Below, piece by piece: positions 19,292-27,666 of a DNA stretch of 64,000 bases. The stretch is from Arthrobacter sp. Y81 (GTDB lineage Bacteria > Actinomycetota > Actinomycetes > Actinomycetales > Micrococcaceae): assembly GCF_002929335.1 (NCBI RefSeq), contig NZ_PJIL01000007.1, forward strand, positions 1 through 64,000, in the 5' to 3' direction. Within the stretch, counting starts at the first letter, position 1, and the number at the start of each line of letters is the position of its first letter. A program made the translations under genes and the position numbers. The notes beneath the pieces were generated by a model. That model was not told the origin of the DNA. It saw only the letters and a list, made by a program, of their open reading frames with translations, and did not search any database.

Positions 19292-19774
19292 TTAGGAAGC
19301 CAAGACTTCGTCGAGAACGCTTGCAGCCTTCTCTTCGTCTGTCTTTTCAGCCAGCGCCAGTTCTGAAATCAGAATCTGACGGGCCTTGGCCAGCATACGC
19401 TTCTCACCTGCGGAAAGGCCGCGGTCGTGATCACGACGCCACAGGTCGCGAACGACCTCTGCCACCTTGATGACGTCCCCGGAAGCAAGCTTCTCCAGAT
19501 TTGCCTTGTAACGACGCGACCAGTTGGTAGGCTCTTCAGTGAACTCGGCCCGCAGCACGTCAAAGACATGCTCCAAACCTTCTTTGCCCACTACGTCGCG
19601 AACACCAACAAGGTCAACGTTCTCTGCTGGAACTTCAATGGTCAGATCACCCTGAGCCACCTTGAGCTTGAGATACATCTTCTCTTCGCCCTTGATAGTG
19701 CGCATCTTGATTTCTTCAATTTTTGCTGCACCGTGGTGAGGGTAAACTACTGTCTCGCCGACCTCAAAAACCAT
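19292..19774 (-). CDS. carD: CarD-family RNA polymerase-binding transcription factor
   Basis: CarD binds the RNA polymerase beta subunit and stabilises open complexes at rRNA and other promoters; it is essential in mycobacteria. ATG 19774 gives 160 residues, the usual length. It is preceded by GGGGAAAG. The N-terminal Tudor-like RNAP-interacting domain [22 protein letters not shown] and the C-terminal helical DNA-binding part with [31 protein letters not shown], including the conserved Trp in RDLWRRD, are visible. It is divergent from the LpqE-like gene, as in mycobacteria. Confidence 0.95.
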   Translation of the reverse strand: MVFEVGETVVYPHHGAAKIEEIKMRTIKGEEKMYLKLKVAQGDLTIEVPAENVDLVGVRDVVGKEGLEHVFDVLRAEFTEEPTNWSRRYKANLEKLASGDVIKVAEVVRDLWRRDHDRGLSAGEKRMLAKARQILISELALAEKTDEEKAASVLDEVLAS

Positions 19775-20099
19775 GTGGACTTTCCCCTTTCCCGCAGACC
19801 AGTTTATCACGATTCAGGCATACGTCTGGCACGGATAAGGGCCGGGAACCGCGTAAATACAGGGAAAAAGGGCCTAATCCACCCCCTCAACCCCCTTGAC
19901 GGATGCGGATATTAGTGCATGCAGGCGGTCATGCCAAGGGAGCCCGGGTAGTGTTCCGGGCCCGGCGGGCGGCATGCGGAGCGGCCGGGCAGGGCCATGT
20001 TTCCGGACACCAATGTGTACGGCCCGAATCCTTGTTTGAGACGGTTTGAGGATAGGCTATGGCTGAATAATGTTTCAAGACTCTCAAGGAGTGCGTCAC
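19775..20099. promoter_or_regulatory. divergent carD / lpqE-like intergenic region
   Basis: These 325 bases hold no gene that I can support. Toward carD, TAAACT (19806-19801 on minus) is a plausible -10 without a good -35. The middle is very GC-rich with local self-complementarity (19937-19990). Toward the lipoprotein lies the promoter listed at 20046-20073. Confidence 0.5.
20046..20073 (+). promoter_or_regulatory. promoter of the LpqE-like gene
   Basis: TTGAGG (20046-20051), a 16-base spacer and TAATGT (20068-20073) sit just ahead of the ribosome site AAGGAG (20086-20091) and the GTG at 20100. Confidence 0.45.
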
Positions 20100-20651
20100 G
20101 TGCGTTTCACTGCGATGAACCGGGGCCAGCGCGGCAAGCTGGCAATGGCAACGGCAGCAGTTGCCATCGGCCTGCTGTCCGTGACCGGCTGCGGCTACAT
20201 CAACGCCCAGCAGACCACAGAGCAGTACTCGGCATCGGACGGCACCAGGGAAGACCTTGGCCCGCTCCAGATCCGCAACTTCATGATCGTTTCCACCGGC
20301 GAGGACAAGCCGGGACGCGTGATCGGTGCCATTTACAACTCGTCTTCCAGCGACGTCAAGCTGACCATCAACGGAGCAGAAGGCTCGCAGACGCAGGTGT
20401 CTGTGAAGGCGAATTCCTACACCCTGCTTAACAACTCCACGGATCCGGCGATCCTGAGCAGCACGGGGGCCGTCCCGGGCTCGCTGTCCGACGTCAGCAT
20501 TTCCGAAGACGGCACCAACCAGACGGCCAAGGTCAAGGTGCCCGTCCTGGACGCCACGCTGCCTGAATACAAGGAATACCTGCCGGAAGGCGCCGAGCCC
20601 ACTGTCTCGGAGACGGCAACGCCGGCTCCGACGAGCAGCGAAAGCCACTAG
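20100..20651 (+). CDS. LpqE-like lipoprotein
   Basis: A 183-residue lipoprotein. A basic N-terminus and hydrophobic segment lead to the lipobox LSVTGC, then the mature chain GYINAQQTTEQYSASDGTREDLGPLQIRNF and a beta-rich domain, and a Ser/Thr/Pro-rich tail. Its place divergent from carD, next to ispD/ispF/cysS/rlmB, is exactly that of mycobacterial lpqE (Rv3584). The QYSASDG...LQIRN pattern also suggests LpqE, a protein of unknown role. The GTG start is set by AAGGAG eight bases upstream. Such proteins are sometimes misnamed DNA modification methylases; nothing here supports that. Confidence 0.7.
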   Translation: MRFTAMNRGQRGKLAMATAAVAIGLLSVTGCGYINAQQTTEQYSASDGTREDLGPLQIRNFMIVSTGEDKPGRVIGAIYNSSSSDVKLTINGAEGSQTQVSVKANSYTLLNNSTDPAILSSTGAVPGSLSDVSISEDGTNQTAKVKVPVLDATLPEYKEYLPEGAEPTVSETATPAPTSSESH

Positions 20652-20675
20652 CCCGGATAAGCAATTCGGATACGC

Positions 20676-20716
20676 AGAAGGAGGGCTCCCGCCGGGCGGG
20701 GCCCTCCTTCTGTGTT
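20676..20716. terminator. bidirectional terminator, LpqE-like gene / regX3
   Basis: The perfect 11-bp stem AGAAGGAGGGC / GCCCTCCTTCT with a 14-base loop lies in the convergent gap. The T-run is poor. Confidence 0.65.
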
Positions 20717-20748
20717 ACCGGTCCGGGTTGCTAGGGTTCGAAGTTTGC

Positions 20749-21429
20749 CTAGGGTTCGAACTTGTAGCCCAGGCCCCGGACTGTCACGAGATACCGCGGC
20801 GCCGACGGGTCCGGCTCAATCTTGCTGCGCAGCCGCTTGACATGGACGTCCAGCGTCTTGGTGTCACCAACGTAGTCTGATCCCCAGACCCGGTCGATGA
20901 GCTGGCCGCGGGTCAGTACCCTGCCTGAATTGCGCAGCAGCATCTCCAGCAGCTCGAATTCCTTCAGCGGCAGCGACACCTGTTCGCCGTCGACACTTAC
21001 TACATGGCGTTCGACATCCATCCTCACGGGCCCGGCCTGGACCGTGTTGGTGATGAGCTCTTCCGGTTCCCCCTGCCGCCGAAGGACAGCCCTGACGCGG
21101 GCAACCAGCTCACGGGAGGAATACGGTTTGGTGACGTAGTCATCGGCCCCGAGTTCCAGCCCTACGACTTTGTCGATTTCGGCGTCCTTGGCGGTCAGCA
21201 TGATGACCGGGACCGTGGAGCGCTGGCGGAGCTGCCGGCACACCTCGGTGCCGGACTGGCCGGGCAACTGCAAATCCAGCAGCACCAGGTCGGCGCCGTT
21301 GCGGTCGAATTCCGTGATGGCGTCCAAACCGTTGTCCACGACTTCCACCTCGAATCCTTCCTTGCCCAGAAGGTAGGACAGTGGGTCGCTGAACGACTCT
21401 TCATCCTCGACTATGAGAATCCTGCTCAA
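20749..21429 (-). CDS. regX3: response regulator RegX3 (phosphate two-component system)
   Basis: A 226-residue OmpR/PhoB-family regulator. The receiver domain (1-115) has the acidic pocket VEDEE and phospho-acceptor Asp52 in LLDLQLPG. The C-terminal winged helix (130-226) has GRVLTRGQLIDRVWGSDYVGDTKTLDVHVKRLRSKIEPD. It is controlled by SenX3, encoded immediately upstream with a four-base overlap, and should bind the GTTCACC direct repeats upstream of phoU to control phosphate-starvation genes. Confidence 0.94.
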   Translation of the reverse strand: MSRILIVEDEESFSDPLSYLLGKEGFEVEVVDNGLDAITEFDRNGADLVLLDLQLPGQSGTEVCRQLRQRSTVPVIMLTAKDAEIDKVVGLELGADDYVTKPYSSRELVARVRAVLRRQGEPEELITNTVQAGPVRMDVERHVVSVDGEQVSLPLKEFELLEMLLRNSGRVLTRGQLIDRVWGSDYVGDTKTLDVHVKRLRSKIEPDPSAPRYLVTVRGLGYKFEP

Positions 21430-22655
21430 GCGCTGGCTCCTTGCTCATGGACGCCGGTGGCGTCGTGACTGTGTGGTGAGGTGCTACGGGCGGCCGCTGC
21501 AGGCGCCGCGGGGGCGTCGCCGTCGTCCTGCCCCTCCATCTCTGGAAGCCGGATGGTGAATGTGGACCCCTGGCCGGGCTGCGACCACAGCGTCACTTCC
21601 CCGCCGTGGTTGGAAATGACGTGCTTGACGATGCTCAGGCCCAGGCCTGTGCCGCCGGTCTGCCGAGACCTTGCGGCATCGACGCGGTAGAAGCGTTCAA
21701 AAACCCGCTCCTGGTCCTCCGGGCTCATGCCGTCACCCTGGTCCGTGACGGAGATGGAGATCAGGCCTGCCTTGGCACGAACCCCGATCCCCACCCGGGT
21801 GTTCTCCGGAGAGTAACGGATGGCGTTGTCGATCAGGTTTCGCAGTGCCGTCACCAGCAGGTCCTGGTCACCGTAGACCATGGCGTCCACATGGCCGCCG
21901 ACGACGATGGAGATGTTCTTGCTTTCGGCGGGCAGCTGCGAACGGTCCACGGCTTCGGTGATCACCGCATTAATGTCTACGGGGTGTCCCCGCTGGGCCA
22001 CGTTCGCGCCCTGCAGTCGGGAGAGCTCGATGATGTCCTGCACGAGCGCCGCGAGCCGCGTCGACTCCTTCTGCATGCGCTTGGCAAAGCGGCGGACGGC
22101 CACTTCGTCGTCCGCCGACGATTCCAGGGCCTCTGCCAGCAGGGAAATGGCACCCACCGGAGTCTTCAGCTCGTGGGAAACGTTGGCAACAAAGTCGTTG
22201 CGGATCTCCTCAGTTCGGGTGATCTCGGTCCGGTCGTCGGCCAGCAGGAGGATGTATTCCTCGCCGAGCATGGCTGCACGGACCTGGACGACGATGGTTC
22301 CCTGCCCCAGCGGGCCTCGGGGCAGTTCAAACTGTTTCTCGAGGATGACGCCGTCCCGCCGAACCCTGGCTGTCATGTCCAGGAGCTGTTTGTGGACCAC
22401 GGTGTGCCCGCGGACCAGGCCGAAGGCATAGGCTGCCGGGCTCGCCCTCACCACGCCGTCGATCGCGTCGACCACCACGAAGGCACGGCCGACGACGGCC
22501 AGTACCTCCGCGGCGCCGGGAGGCAGCGCCGGTTCGTCGAACTCAACATCCACCAGCTTCCGCTGCTGTTCGCTCACCCTGAAGGCGAGCACGCCAAAGA
22601 TGCCGAACGACAGACCGACCAGGCCTGCGATGACACCGATGAGCATTGGATCCAC
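21426..22655 (-). CDS. senX3: sensor histidine kinase SenX3
   Basis: A 409-residue membrane kinase. An N-terminal transmembrane segment (about 4-26) is followed by a cytoplasmic PAS-like domain (about 45-140), the HisKA dimerisation helix with phospho-His161 (NDFVANVSHELKTPVGAISLLAEAL), and the ATPase domain with N-box LRNLIDNAIRYSPE and G-boxes DQGDGM and GGTGLGLSIVKH. An Ala/Ser/His-rich tail (375-409) is probably unstructured. It has only one membrane segment and almost no external part, as in mycobacterial SenX3. The operon senX3-regX3 faces phoU. Confidence 0.94.
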   Translation of the reverse strand: MDPMLIGVIAGLVGLSFGIFGVLAFRVSEQQRKLVDVEFDEPALPPGAAEVLAVVGRAFVVVDAIDGVVRASPAAYAFGLVRGHTVVHKQLLDMTARVRRDGVILEKQFELPRGPLGQGTIVVQVRAAMLGEEYILLLADDRTEITRTEEIRNDFVANVSHELKTPVGAISLLAEALESSADDEVAVRRFAKRMQKESTRLAALVQDIIELSRLQGANVAQRGHPVDINAVITEAVDRSQLPAESKNISIVVGGHVDAMVYGDQDLLVTALRNLIDNAIRYSPENTRVGIGVRAKAGLISISVTDQGDGMSPEDQERVFERFYRVDAARSRQTGGTGLGLSIVKHVISNHGGEVTLWSQPGQGSTFTIRLPEMEGQDDGDAPAAPAAAARSTSPHSHDATGVHEQGASA

Positions 22656-22715
22656 GGCTCCAGCTTATGCTCTGCCCCGGGCGTCAAAGACGAATGTGAT
22701 GCGATTACCCGATGG

Positions 22716-22759
22716 GTTCAACTAACGTTCACCTATAGGTGCGCAACAGTTCACCGGCC
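22716..22759. promoter_or_regulatory. PHO box: four 11-bp direct-repeat units
   Basis: Four consecutive 11-mers lie between senX3 and phoU: GTTCAACTAAC (22716), GTTCACCTATA (22727), GGTGCGCAACA (22738) and GTTCACCGGCC (22749). GTTCACC every 11 bases is the PhoP/RegX3 binding pattern known from Streptomyces. Units 1, 2 and 4 match well; unit 3 is degenerate. It should control phoU and possibly senX3-regX3. Confidence 0.8.
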
Positions 22760-22849
22760 ACTGACAGAGTTACCAGTTGGACTGCAGAGCGGTGACACGA
22801 AATCCGGCCGCCACCACGGTGGGGAGGATTTCCAAGGAAAGGACGCGTA

Positions 22850-23512
22850 GTGCGCAAGGTTTTTCAGGAGGAGCTCACACAGGTGGGCGAGCAGCTCGTC
22901 GAGATTTCAAAGCTGGTCAGCGAGGCCATTGACAAGGCCACGACTGCCTTCGAAGGGGCGGACGTCGACCTCGCCCAGGACGTCATCGCCGCTGACGCAA
23001 GGATCGACTTCCTGCAGAACAGCCTGGACGAGCGTGCCATCGATATTCTTGCCCTTCAGGGGCCGGTGGCCAGCGACCTTCGGATGATCGTGGGTTCGCT
23101 TCGGATGAGTGCCTCGCTGGAGCGTATGGGCGACCTCGCCCGGCACATCGCCCAGCTGGCGCGGCTCCGCTTCCCCGCCATGGTGATTCCGCCGCAGCTC
23201 GCGGACACCTTCAAGAGCTTCGCCGAACAGGACCTCCTGATCGCGAACAAGCTCACCGAGCTCCTGGAAACGCGCGACCTGGAAGTCGCCCGTGACATCC
23301 TCAAAGCGAATGCCACGGTCAACGACCTCCACCTGAGCGTCTTCAAGGCAATTGCCCGCAGTGACTGGAACGAGTCGCCGGCCACCACCGTGGACGTCGC
23401 CCTGGCCAGCCGCTACTTCGAACGGTTCGCTGACCACGGCGTCTCGGTCGCCCAGAAGGTCACGTACCTGGTCACCGGCGCCTGGCACCCGAACAGCACC
23501 GAAACCAGCTAA
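22850..23512 (+). CDS. phoU: phosphate transport system regulator PhoU
   Basis: A 220-residue all-helical protein of two three-helix repeats, the PhoU fold. It mediates repression of the phosphate regulon through the Pst transporter and the sensor kinase. The start MRKVFQEELTQVGEQLVEISKLV and the repeated E/DxxxD-type metal-binding segments (RMIVGSLRMSASLERMGDLARHIA and ALASRYFERFADHGVSVAQKVTYLVTG) are characteristic. The GTG start has AAAGGA nine bases upstream. It is divergent from senX3-regX3, with the PHO box between. Confidence 0.94.
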   Translation: MRKVFQEELTQVGEQLVEISKLVSEAIDKATTAFEGADVDLAQDVIAADARIDFLQNSLDERAIDILALQGPVASDLRMIVGSLRMSASLERMGDLARHIAQLARLRFPAMVIPPQLADTFKSFAEQDLLIANKLTELLETRDLEVARDILKANATVNDLHLSVFKAIARSDWNESPATTVDVALASRYFERFADHGVSVAQKVTYLVTGAWHPNSTETS

Positions 23513-23541
23513 CTTCCCTGCCGGGTTTGTCCGGCTTACGA

Positions 23542-23580
23542 CGGCGGGCCGGTCACGTAAGTGACCGGCCCGCCGTTTGT
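23542..23580. terminator. bidirectional terminator, phoU / gpmA
   Basis: A perfect 15-bp stem CGGCGGGCCGGTCAC / GTGACCGGCCCGCCG with a GTAA loop is followed by TTTGTT in the convergent gap. Confidence 0.88.
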
Positions 23581-23592
23581 TAATGTGCAGCC

Positions 23593-24339
23593 TTATTTCT
23601 TGCCCTGGTTGGCCACCGCAAGGATTGCTTCCGCAGCGGCCTCGGGGTCGAGGTAAGTGCCGCCCGGCTTGACGGGCTTGAAGTCCTCGTCGAGGTCGTA
23701 CACCAGCGGGATGCCGGTGGGGATGTTCAGGCCGGCGATTGCTTCGTCGCTGATGCCGTCAAGGTGCTTGACGAGGGCGCGCAGTGAGTTGCCGTGGGCG
23801 GTGACCAGTACGGTCTTGCCGGCCTTGAGGTCTTCCTTGATGTCCGATTCCCAGTAGGGCATCAGGCGGACAAGGACGTCCTTCAGGCACTCGGTGCGCG
23901 GGAGGGCGTCGCCCAGGTCCGCGTACCGGGGATCGTGCGCCTGGGAGAATTCGCTGTTGTCGTCCAGGGGCGGCGGCGGGGTGTCGTAGGAGCGGCGCCA
24001 TTCCATGAACTGCTCTTCGCCGTACTCGGCGAGTGTCTGGGCCTTGTCCTTGCCCTGCAGGGCGCCGTAGTGGCGTTCGTTCAGGCGCCAGTCGCGCTTG
24101 ACCGGGATCCAGCCGCGGTCGGCCTTGTCCAAGGCGATGTTGGCAGTGTTGATGGCCCGCTTCAGGAGCGAGGTGTAGAGGACATCCGGGAGGATATCGT
24201 TCTCCACGAGGAGCTCACCACCACGTGCTGCTTCCTCGCGGCCCTGGTCGTTGAGGTCAACATCCACCCAGCCGGTGAACAGGTTCTTGGCGTTCCATTC
24301 GCTGTGGCCGTGGCGCAGCAGAATCAGCTTGTAAGTCAT
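23593..24339 (-). CDS. gpmA: 2,3-bisphosphoglycerate-dependent phosphoglycerate mutase
   Basis: A glycolytic enzyme interconverting 3- and 2-phosphoglycerate through a phospho-histidine. ATG 24339 gives 248 residues, the usual dPGM length. The catalytic His10 is in [12 protein letters not shown], followed by [26 protein letters not shown] and the second histidine region [19 protein letters not shown]. In mycobacteria gpm1 also neighbours senX3-regX3; here it sits on the other side of phoU. Confidence 0.95.
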   Translation of the reverse strand: MTYKLILLRHGHSEWNAKNLFTGWVDVDLNDQGREEAARGGELLVENDILPDVLYTSLLKRAINTANIALDKADRGWIPVKRDWRLNERHYGALQGKDKAQTLAEYGEEQFMEWRRSYDTPPPPLDDNSEFSQAHDPRYADLGDALPRTECLKDVLVRLMPYWESDIKEDLKAGKTVLVTAHGNSLRALVKHLDGISDEAIAGLNIPTGIPLVYDLDEDFKPVKPGGTYLDPEAAAEAILAVANQGKK

Positions 24340-24481
24340 GGTTTTCATCCTAGCCGAGCAGGCGGTGGCAGTGCCGAGCGTTACAGCGGGTGCTCTGAGG
24401 GCACGCTCTGGGCGGGCGATTTGAGCCGGCGGTGCCGGCAACCGGGGGCAGGACGGCGGGACGGACCGTTAAGCTTGTCCG

Positions 24482-25342
24482 GTGGTGCAGAAAGCTGAAC
24501 GGGTAGACCCCTCCCGGGCCGGGAGCCGAACCAGGGGCGGAGCCAGCGGCGCGGTTCATAGCGGCAAACCGATCGGCAACATAACGCGCGGCACCACCAA
24601 CCCCAACCGGATGCGGCGGCTGGACCGGTGGCTCACGGGACCGCAGGCCTGGCGGCTGCGCCGGGCAGCCGACCCGCTGGTCATCGACCTCGGTTACGGG
24701 GCATCCCCTGCCACTGCTGTTGAGCTGTTTGAGCGTTTGTCCGCAGTGCGCACGGATGTCCGGGTGGCCGGAATAGAAATCGAACCCGAGCGGGTCCGCG
24801 CCGCCAAGGCACTGGAAAGGGCCGGGCTGAGCTTCCATGTGGGCGGCTTCGAGATTCCCGTGCCGGGCCGGCCGGTGATTGTCCGGGCGTTCAACGTCCT
24901 GCGGCAGTATGAGGAGGCCGACGTTGCTGCCATCTGGAGCCTGGTCCAAGGCCGGCTGGGCCCCGACGGACTGTTCATCGACGGAACCTGCGACGAGATC
25001 GGGCGTCGTGTGACGTGGGTGGCGCTCGACGGCGGCGGACCGCTCAGCCTGAGCATTTCCATGCGTTTCGGCGGTTTCGCGCTGCCTTCGGAGATTGCCG
25101 AACGGCTGCCGAAGGCCCTCATCCACCGGAACGTTCCCGGCGAGAAGATCCACGATTTCCTGCAGGCCTTGGACAAGGCCTGGCTGGAGGCGGCGCCGCT
25201 GGCCGCGTTCGGGAACAGGCAACGGTGGACGGCCATGTGCCGGTCAATGCTCGACGGCGGCTGGCCCGTTCAGGACGGACCCTCCCGTTGGCGGCTGGGT
25301 GAGTTGACGGTGGGCTGGGACGCCGTGGCGCCCGCACCCTAG
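24482..25342 (+). CDS. class I SAM-dependent methyltransferase-like protein
   Basis: A 286-residue protein. After a basic, Gly/Arg-rich N-terminal tail (1-50) come TGPQAWRLRRAADPLVIDLGYGASPATAVELFERL, a Rossmann glycine-rich motif I (VIDLGYGASP), and VRVAGIEIEPERVRAAKALE, with the acidic residue that binds SAM ribose. Later strands IVRAFNVLRQY and DGLFIDGTCDEIGRR match motifs IV-VI in position. The substrate is unknown. The gene is divergent from gpmA and convergent with a DUF2516 gene, a clustering I have seen in other actinobacteria. The start is uncertain: the first codon is GTG and no clear ribosome site is seen. Confidence 0.65.
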   Translation: MVQKAERVDPSRAGSRTRGGASGAVHSGKPIGNITRGTTNPNRMRRLDRWLTGPQAWRLRRAADPLVIDLGYGASPATAVELFERLSAVRTDVRVAGIEIEPERVRAAKALERAGLSFHVGGFEIPVPGRPVIVRAFNVLRQYEEADVAAIWSLVQGRLGPDGLFIDGTCDEIGRRVTWVALDGGGPLSLSISMRFGGFALPSEIAERLPKALIHRNVPGEKIHDFLQALDKAWLEAAPLAAFGNRQRWTAMCRSMLDGGWPVQDGPSRWRLGELTVGWDAVAPAP

Positions 25343-25369
25343 GGACGGCCTCCTCAGTAGGGCTGCCCG

Positions 25370-25711
25370 CTACCAGGGGCCGTAAGGCCCCATGTTGCGG
25401 CTGCCGCCGCGGCCGGCATCCTTCACTGCAGGGCGGACATCCGCGAGATACACGGAGGCTGCGGTGACTGCGGCGAGCCCGAACAGGCCGAGCGGGCCGA
25501 GCAGCCCGCCGCCACCGCCGCCGAAGACGGAGAGCGCGCCAATAGCCAGGGCGCCTCCGGTCAGCGCCAGCCAAAAGGTCTTGGTCCGCTTGGAAACGGC
25601 TTCGAAGGCGTTCGCCTTATGGCGAAGGCAGTCAAAGAACGCCCACACCTCGATGCCGAGGGCGACGAGCGCAAGGATGAAGTACACCCAGTACTCGACG
25701 AAGCTAATCAT
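25370..25711 (-). CDS. DUF2516-family membrane protein
   Basis: A small membrane protein of 113 residues from ATG 25711 (a GTG five codons earlier is possible). One transmembrane segment begins VEYWVYFILALVALGIEVWAFFDCLRH, a second is in the TFWLALTGGALAIGAL region, and a third in LLGPLGLFGLAAVTAASVYLADVRP. A run of six glycines (FGGGGGGLLG) separates the second and third. It resembles the actinobacterial DUF2516 group by its first helix and the ADVRPAVKD end. Function is unknown. Confidence 0.65.
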   Translation of the reverse strand: MISFVEYWVYFILALVALGIEVWAFFDCLRHKANAFEAVSKRTKTFWLALTGGALAIGALSVFGGGGGGLLGPLGLFGLAAVTAASVYLADVRPAVKDAGRGGSRNMGPYGPW

Positions 25712-25735
25712 CAGTTTTCCGTCCACGACCCCAGC

Positions 25736-26920
25736 CTATCCGTCCAGAGCGTCCAGTGCCTGCTCCAAATCGGCCCAAAGGTCGTCGACGTTTTCAATCC
25801 CCACGCTCAGGCGGACCAGGTTGTCCGGCACACTGACCGGCTCGGCCGCGTGCCGCCGTCGTCGTTCGATCAGGGACTCGACACCGCCCAGCGAGGTTGC
25901 GGGCAGCCACAGCTGCAGTGCGCGGACCAGTTTGTCCGCCGCGTCGGCGCCGCTGAGCCCGCCGGCGGGGGCAATCTGCACGCACAGCACGGACCCGAAG
26001 CTCTTCATCTGTGACTTGGCACGTTCGTGGCCGGGGTCGGTGGGGAGTCCCGGGAACCGGATGCTCCCGATGCGCGGGTGCGTGCTCAGCCGCTCGGCGA
26101 GGACTGCAGCCGAGGCCTGGGAGCGCTCGATGCGCAGGGCGAGCGTACGCAGGCCGCGCAGGGCAAGCCAGGCTTCGAACGGGCCGGCGATGCCGCCATG
26201 GATGATGCGGTGGTGCAGCAGCGTTGCACGGATCGCGGCGTCCGACGTCACGAGGGCGCCCAGGACCACGTCGGAATGCCCGGCCAGGTACTTGGTGACC
26301 GAGTGCAGGACGACGTCGGACCCCAGGCTCAGCGGCTGCTGGACAAGGGGTGTGGAAAAGGTGTTGTCAGTAACGACGATGGCGCCTGCCTCGTGGGCGG
26401 CAGCGGTCAGGGCGCGGATGTCCGCGATCCCGAGCATCGGGTTGGTGGGGCTTTCCAGCCACAGCATGCTGGCGGCTTTTCCTTCAGCCGGGGCCAGCAG
26501 CGCCTTCACGGCGTCGGTGTCCGCGATATCCACGGTGCGGAGCTCGAACAGCCCCTTTTCCGCGAGTTCGGTAGCCATGACCAGGGAACCGGCGTAGCTG
26601 TGCGACGGCATCACCAGGACTCCCCCGGCCGGGATGAGGGACAGCGCCGAGCTCACGGCCGCCAGCCCGGAGGCATACAGCAGGCCGGGGAGGGCCGCTC
26701 CTTCAAGCTGGCCCAGTGCCTCTTCGAACGGATCCCAGGTGGGATTGGAGTAGCGGCCGTAGCCGCGGTCGCCGTCGGCGAGGGGCCCGGTCCCGAAGTA
26801 CGTGGACGACAGGACGATGGGCTGGTTGACTGGCTCATCGCGTTTGCGGGGCGGGCGGCCGGCGGCCACAACCACCGTTTCAGCCGACAGCGCGGCGGCT
26901 TGCTGTTCGGAAAGACTCAT
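25736..26920 (-). CDS. cystathionine gamma-synthase-type PLP enzyme
   Basis: A Cys/Met-metabolism PLP-dependent enzyme of 394 residues from ATG 26920. The PLP lysine is Lys210 in LHSVTKYLAGHSDVVLGALVT, and other family marks are GYGRYSNPTW, YASGLAAVSSAL, WLESPTNPML and DNTFSTPL. Such enzymes are cystathionine gamma-synthase, gamma-lyase or O-succinylhomoserine sulfhydrylase; sequence reading alone cannot separate them. It is divergent from tmk with 89 bases between. No sulfur-metabolism genes adjoin it. Confidence 0.85.
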   Translation of the reverse strand: MSLSEQQAAALSAETVVVAAGRPPRKRDEPVNQPIVLSSTYFGTGPLADGDRGYGRYSNPTWDPFEEALGQLEGAALPGLLYASGLAAVSSALSLIPAGGVLVMPSHSYAGSLVMATELAEKGLFELRTVDIADTDAVKALLAPAEGKAASMLWLESPTNPMLGIADIRALTAAAHEAGAIVVTDNTFSTPLVQQPLSLGSDVVLHSVTKYLAGHSDVVLGALVTSDAAIRATLLHHRIIHGGIAGPFEAWLALRGLRTLALRIERSQASAAVLAERLSTHPRIGSIRFPGLPTDPGHERAKSQMKSFGSVLCVQIAPAGGLSGADAADKLVRALQLWLPATSLGGVESLIERRRRHAAEPVSVPDNLVRLSVGIENVDDLWADLEQALDALDG

Positions 26921-27009
26921 GGTCAAAGAGTACGGGGGAGGCCTGCAGCGCATGAAAGCCGTGACGGCCGGGCACCTAAGCTGTCAGTGATTGTCGGTAG
27001 GCTGGTCTT

Positions 27010-27666
27010 GTGACTAACCAGAACCCCGGACTGTTCATCGCCTTCGAAGGCGGCGACGGCGCAGGCAAGTCCACGCAGGCAGCAGCACTGGCCGGGGCCC
27101 TCGAGTCGCGCGGTTATAAGGTGCTGCGCACCAGGGAACCGGGTGGCACCCCGATCGGTGAGAAACTGCGGTCCTTGGTGCTGGACCATGGCCACGGCCA
27201 CATCGATGCCCGCACCGAAGCCCTGATCTTTGCCGCCTCGCGCGCAGCCCACGCGGACCAGGTCATCCTGCCCGCCCTGGAACGCGGCGACGTTGTGCTG
27301 ACGGACCGCTACATCGATTCCTCGGTGGCCTACCAGGGGGCCGGGCGCGGGCTCGGAACCGGTGCCGTACGTGAGTTGAACGAATGGGCCACGTCAGGCC
27401 TCCTGCCCGACCTCACAGTGCTGCTTGACGTTGACCCCGCCGTGGGCCGGCTCCGCCGCACCGCAGGCGACGCCGCGGAAGACCGGATGGAATCCGAAGC
27501 CGATGAATTCCACGCCAAGATCCGCACCGCCTTCCTCGACCTCGCAGCCGACCGGCCGGACCACTACCTGGTGCTGGCCGCCCACCTGCCTGTGGATGAG
27601 CTGGCCCGCGTCATCCTGGTGCGCGTGGACGAGCTGATGCTGTCGCGGCACGGTGTTGCCCCATGA
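27010..27666 (+). CDS. tmk: thymidylate kinase
   Basis: It phosphorylates dTMP to dTDP. It has 218 residues with the P-loop FEGGDGAGKSTQ (12-23), the DR(Y) motif VVLTDRYIDSSVAYQGAGRGLG and a LID region ending AEDRMESEADEFH. The GTG start lies close behind the divergent PLP-enzyme gene. Its stop overlaps the holB start by four bases (ATGA), so the two replication genes are coupled, as in many bacteria. Confidence 0.95.
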   Translation: MTNQNPGLFIAFEGGDGAGKSTQAAALAGALESRGYKVLRTREPGGTPIGEKLRSLVLDHGHGHIDARTEALIFAASRAAHADQVILPALERGDVVLTDRYIDSSVAYQGAGRGLGTGAVRELNEWATSGLLPDLTVLLDVDPAVGRLRRTAGDAAEDRMESEADEFHAKIRTAFLDLAADRPDHYLVLAAHLPVDELARVILVRVDELMLSRHGVAP

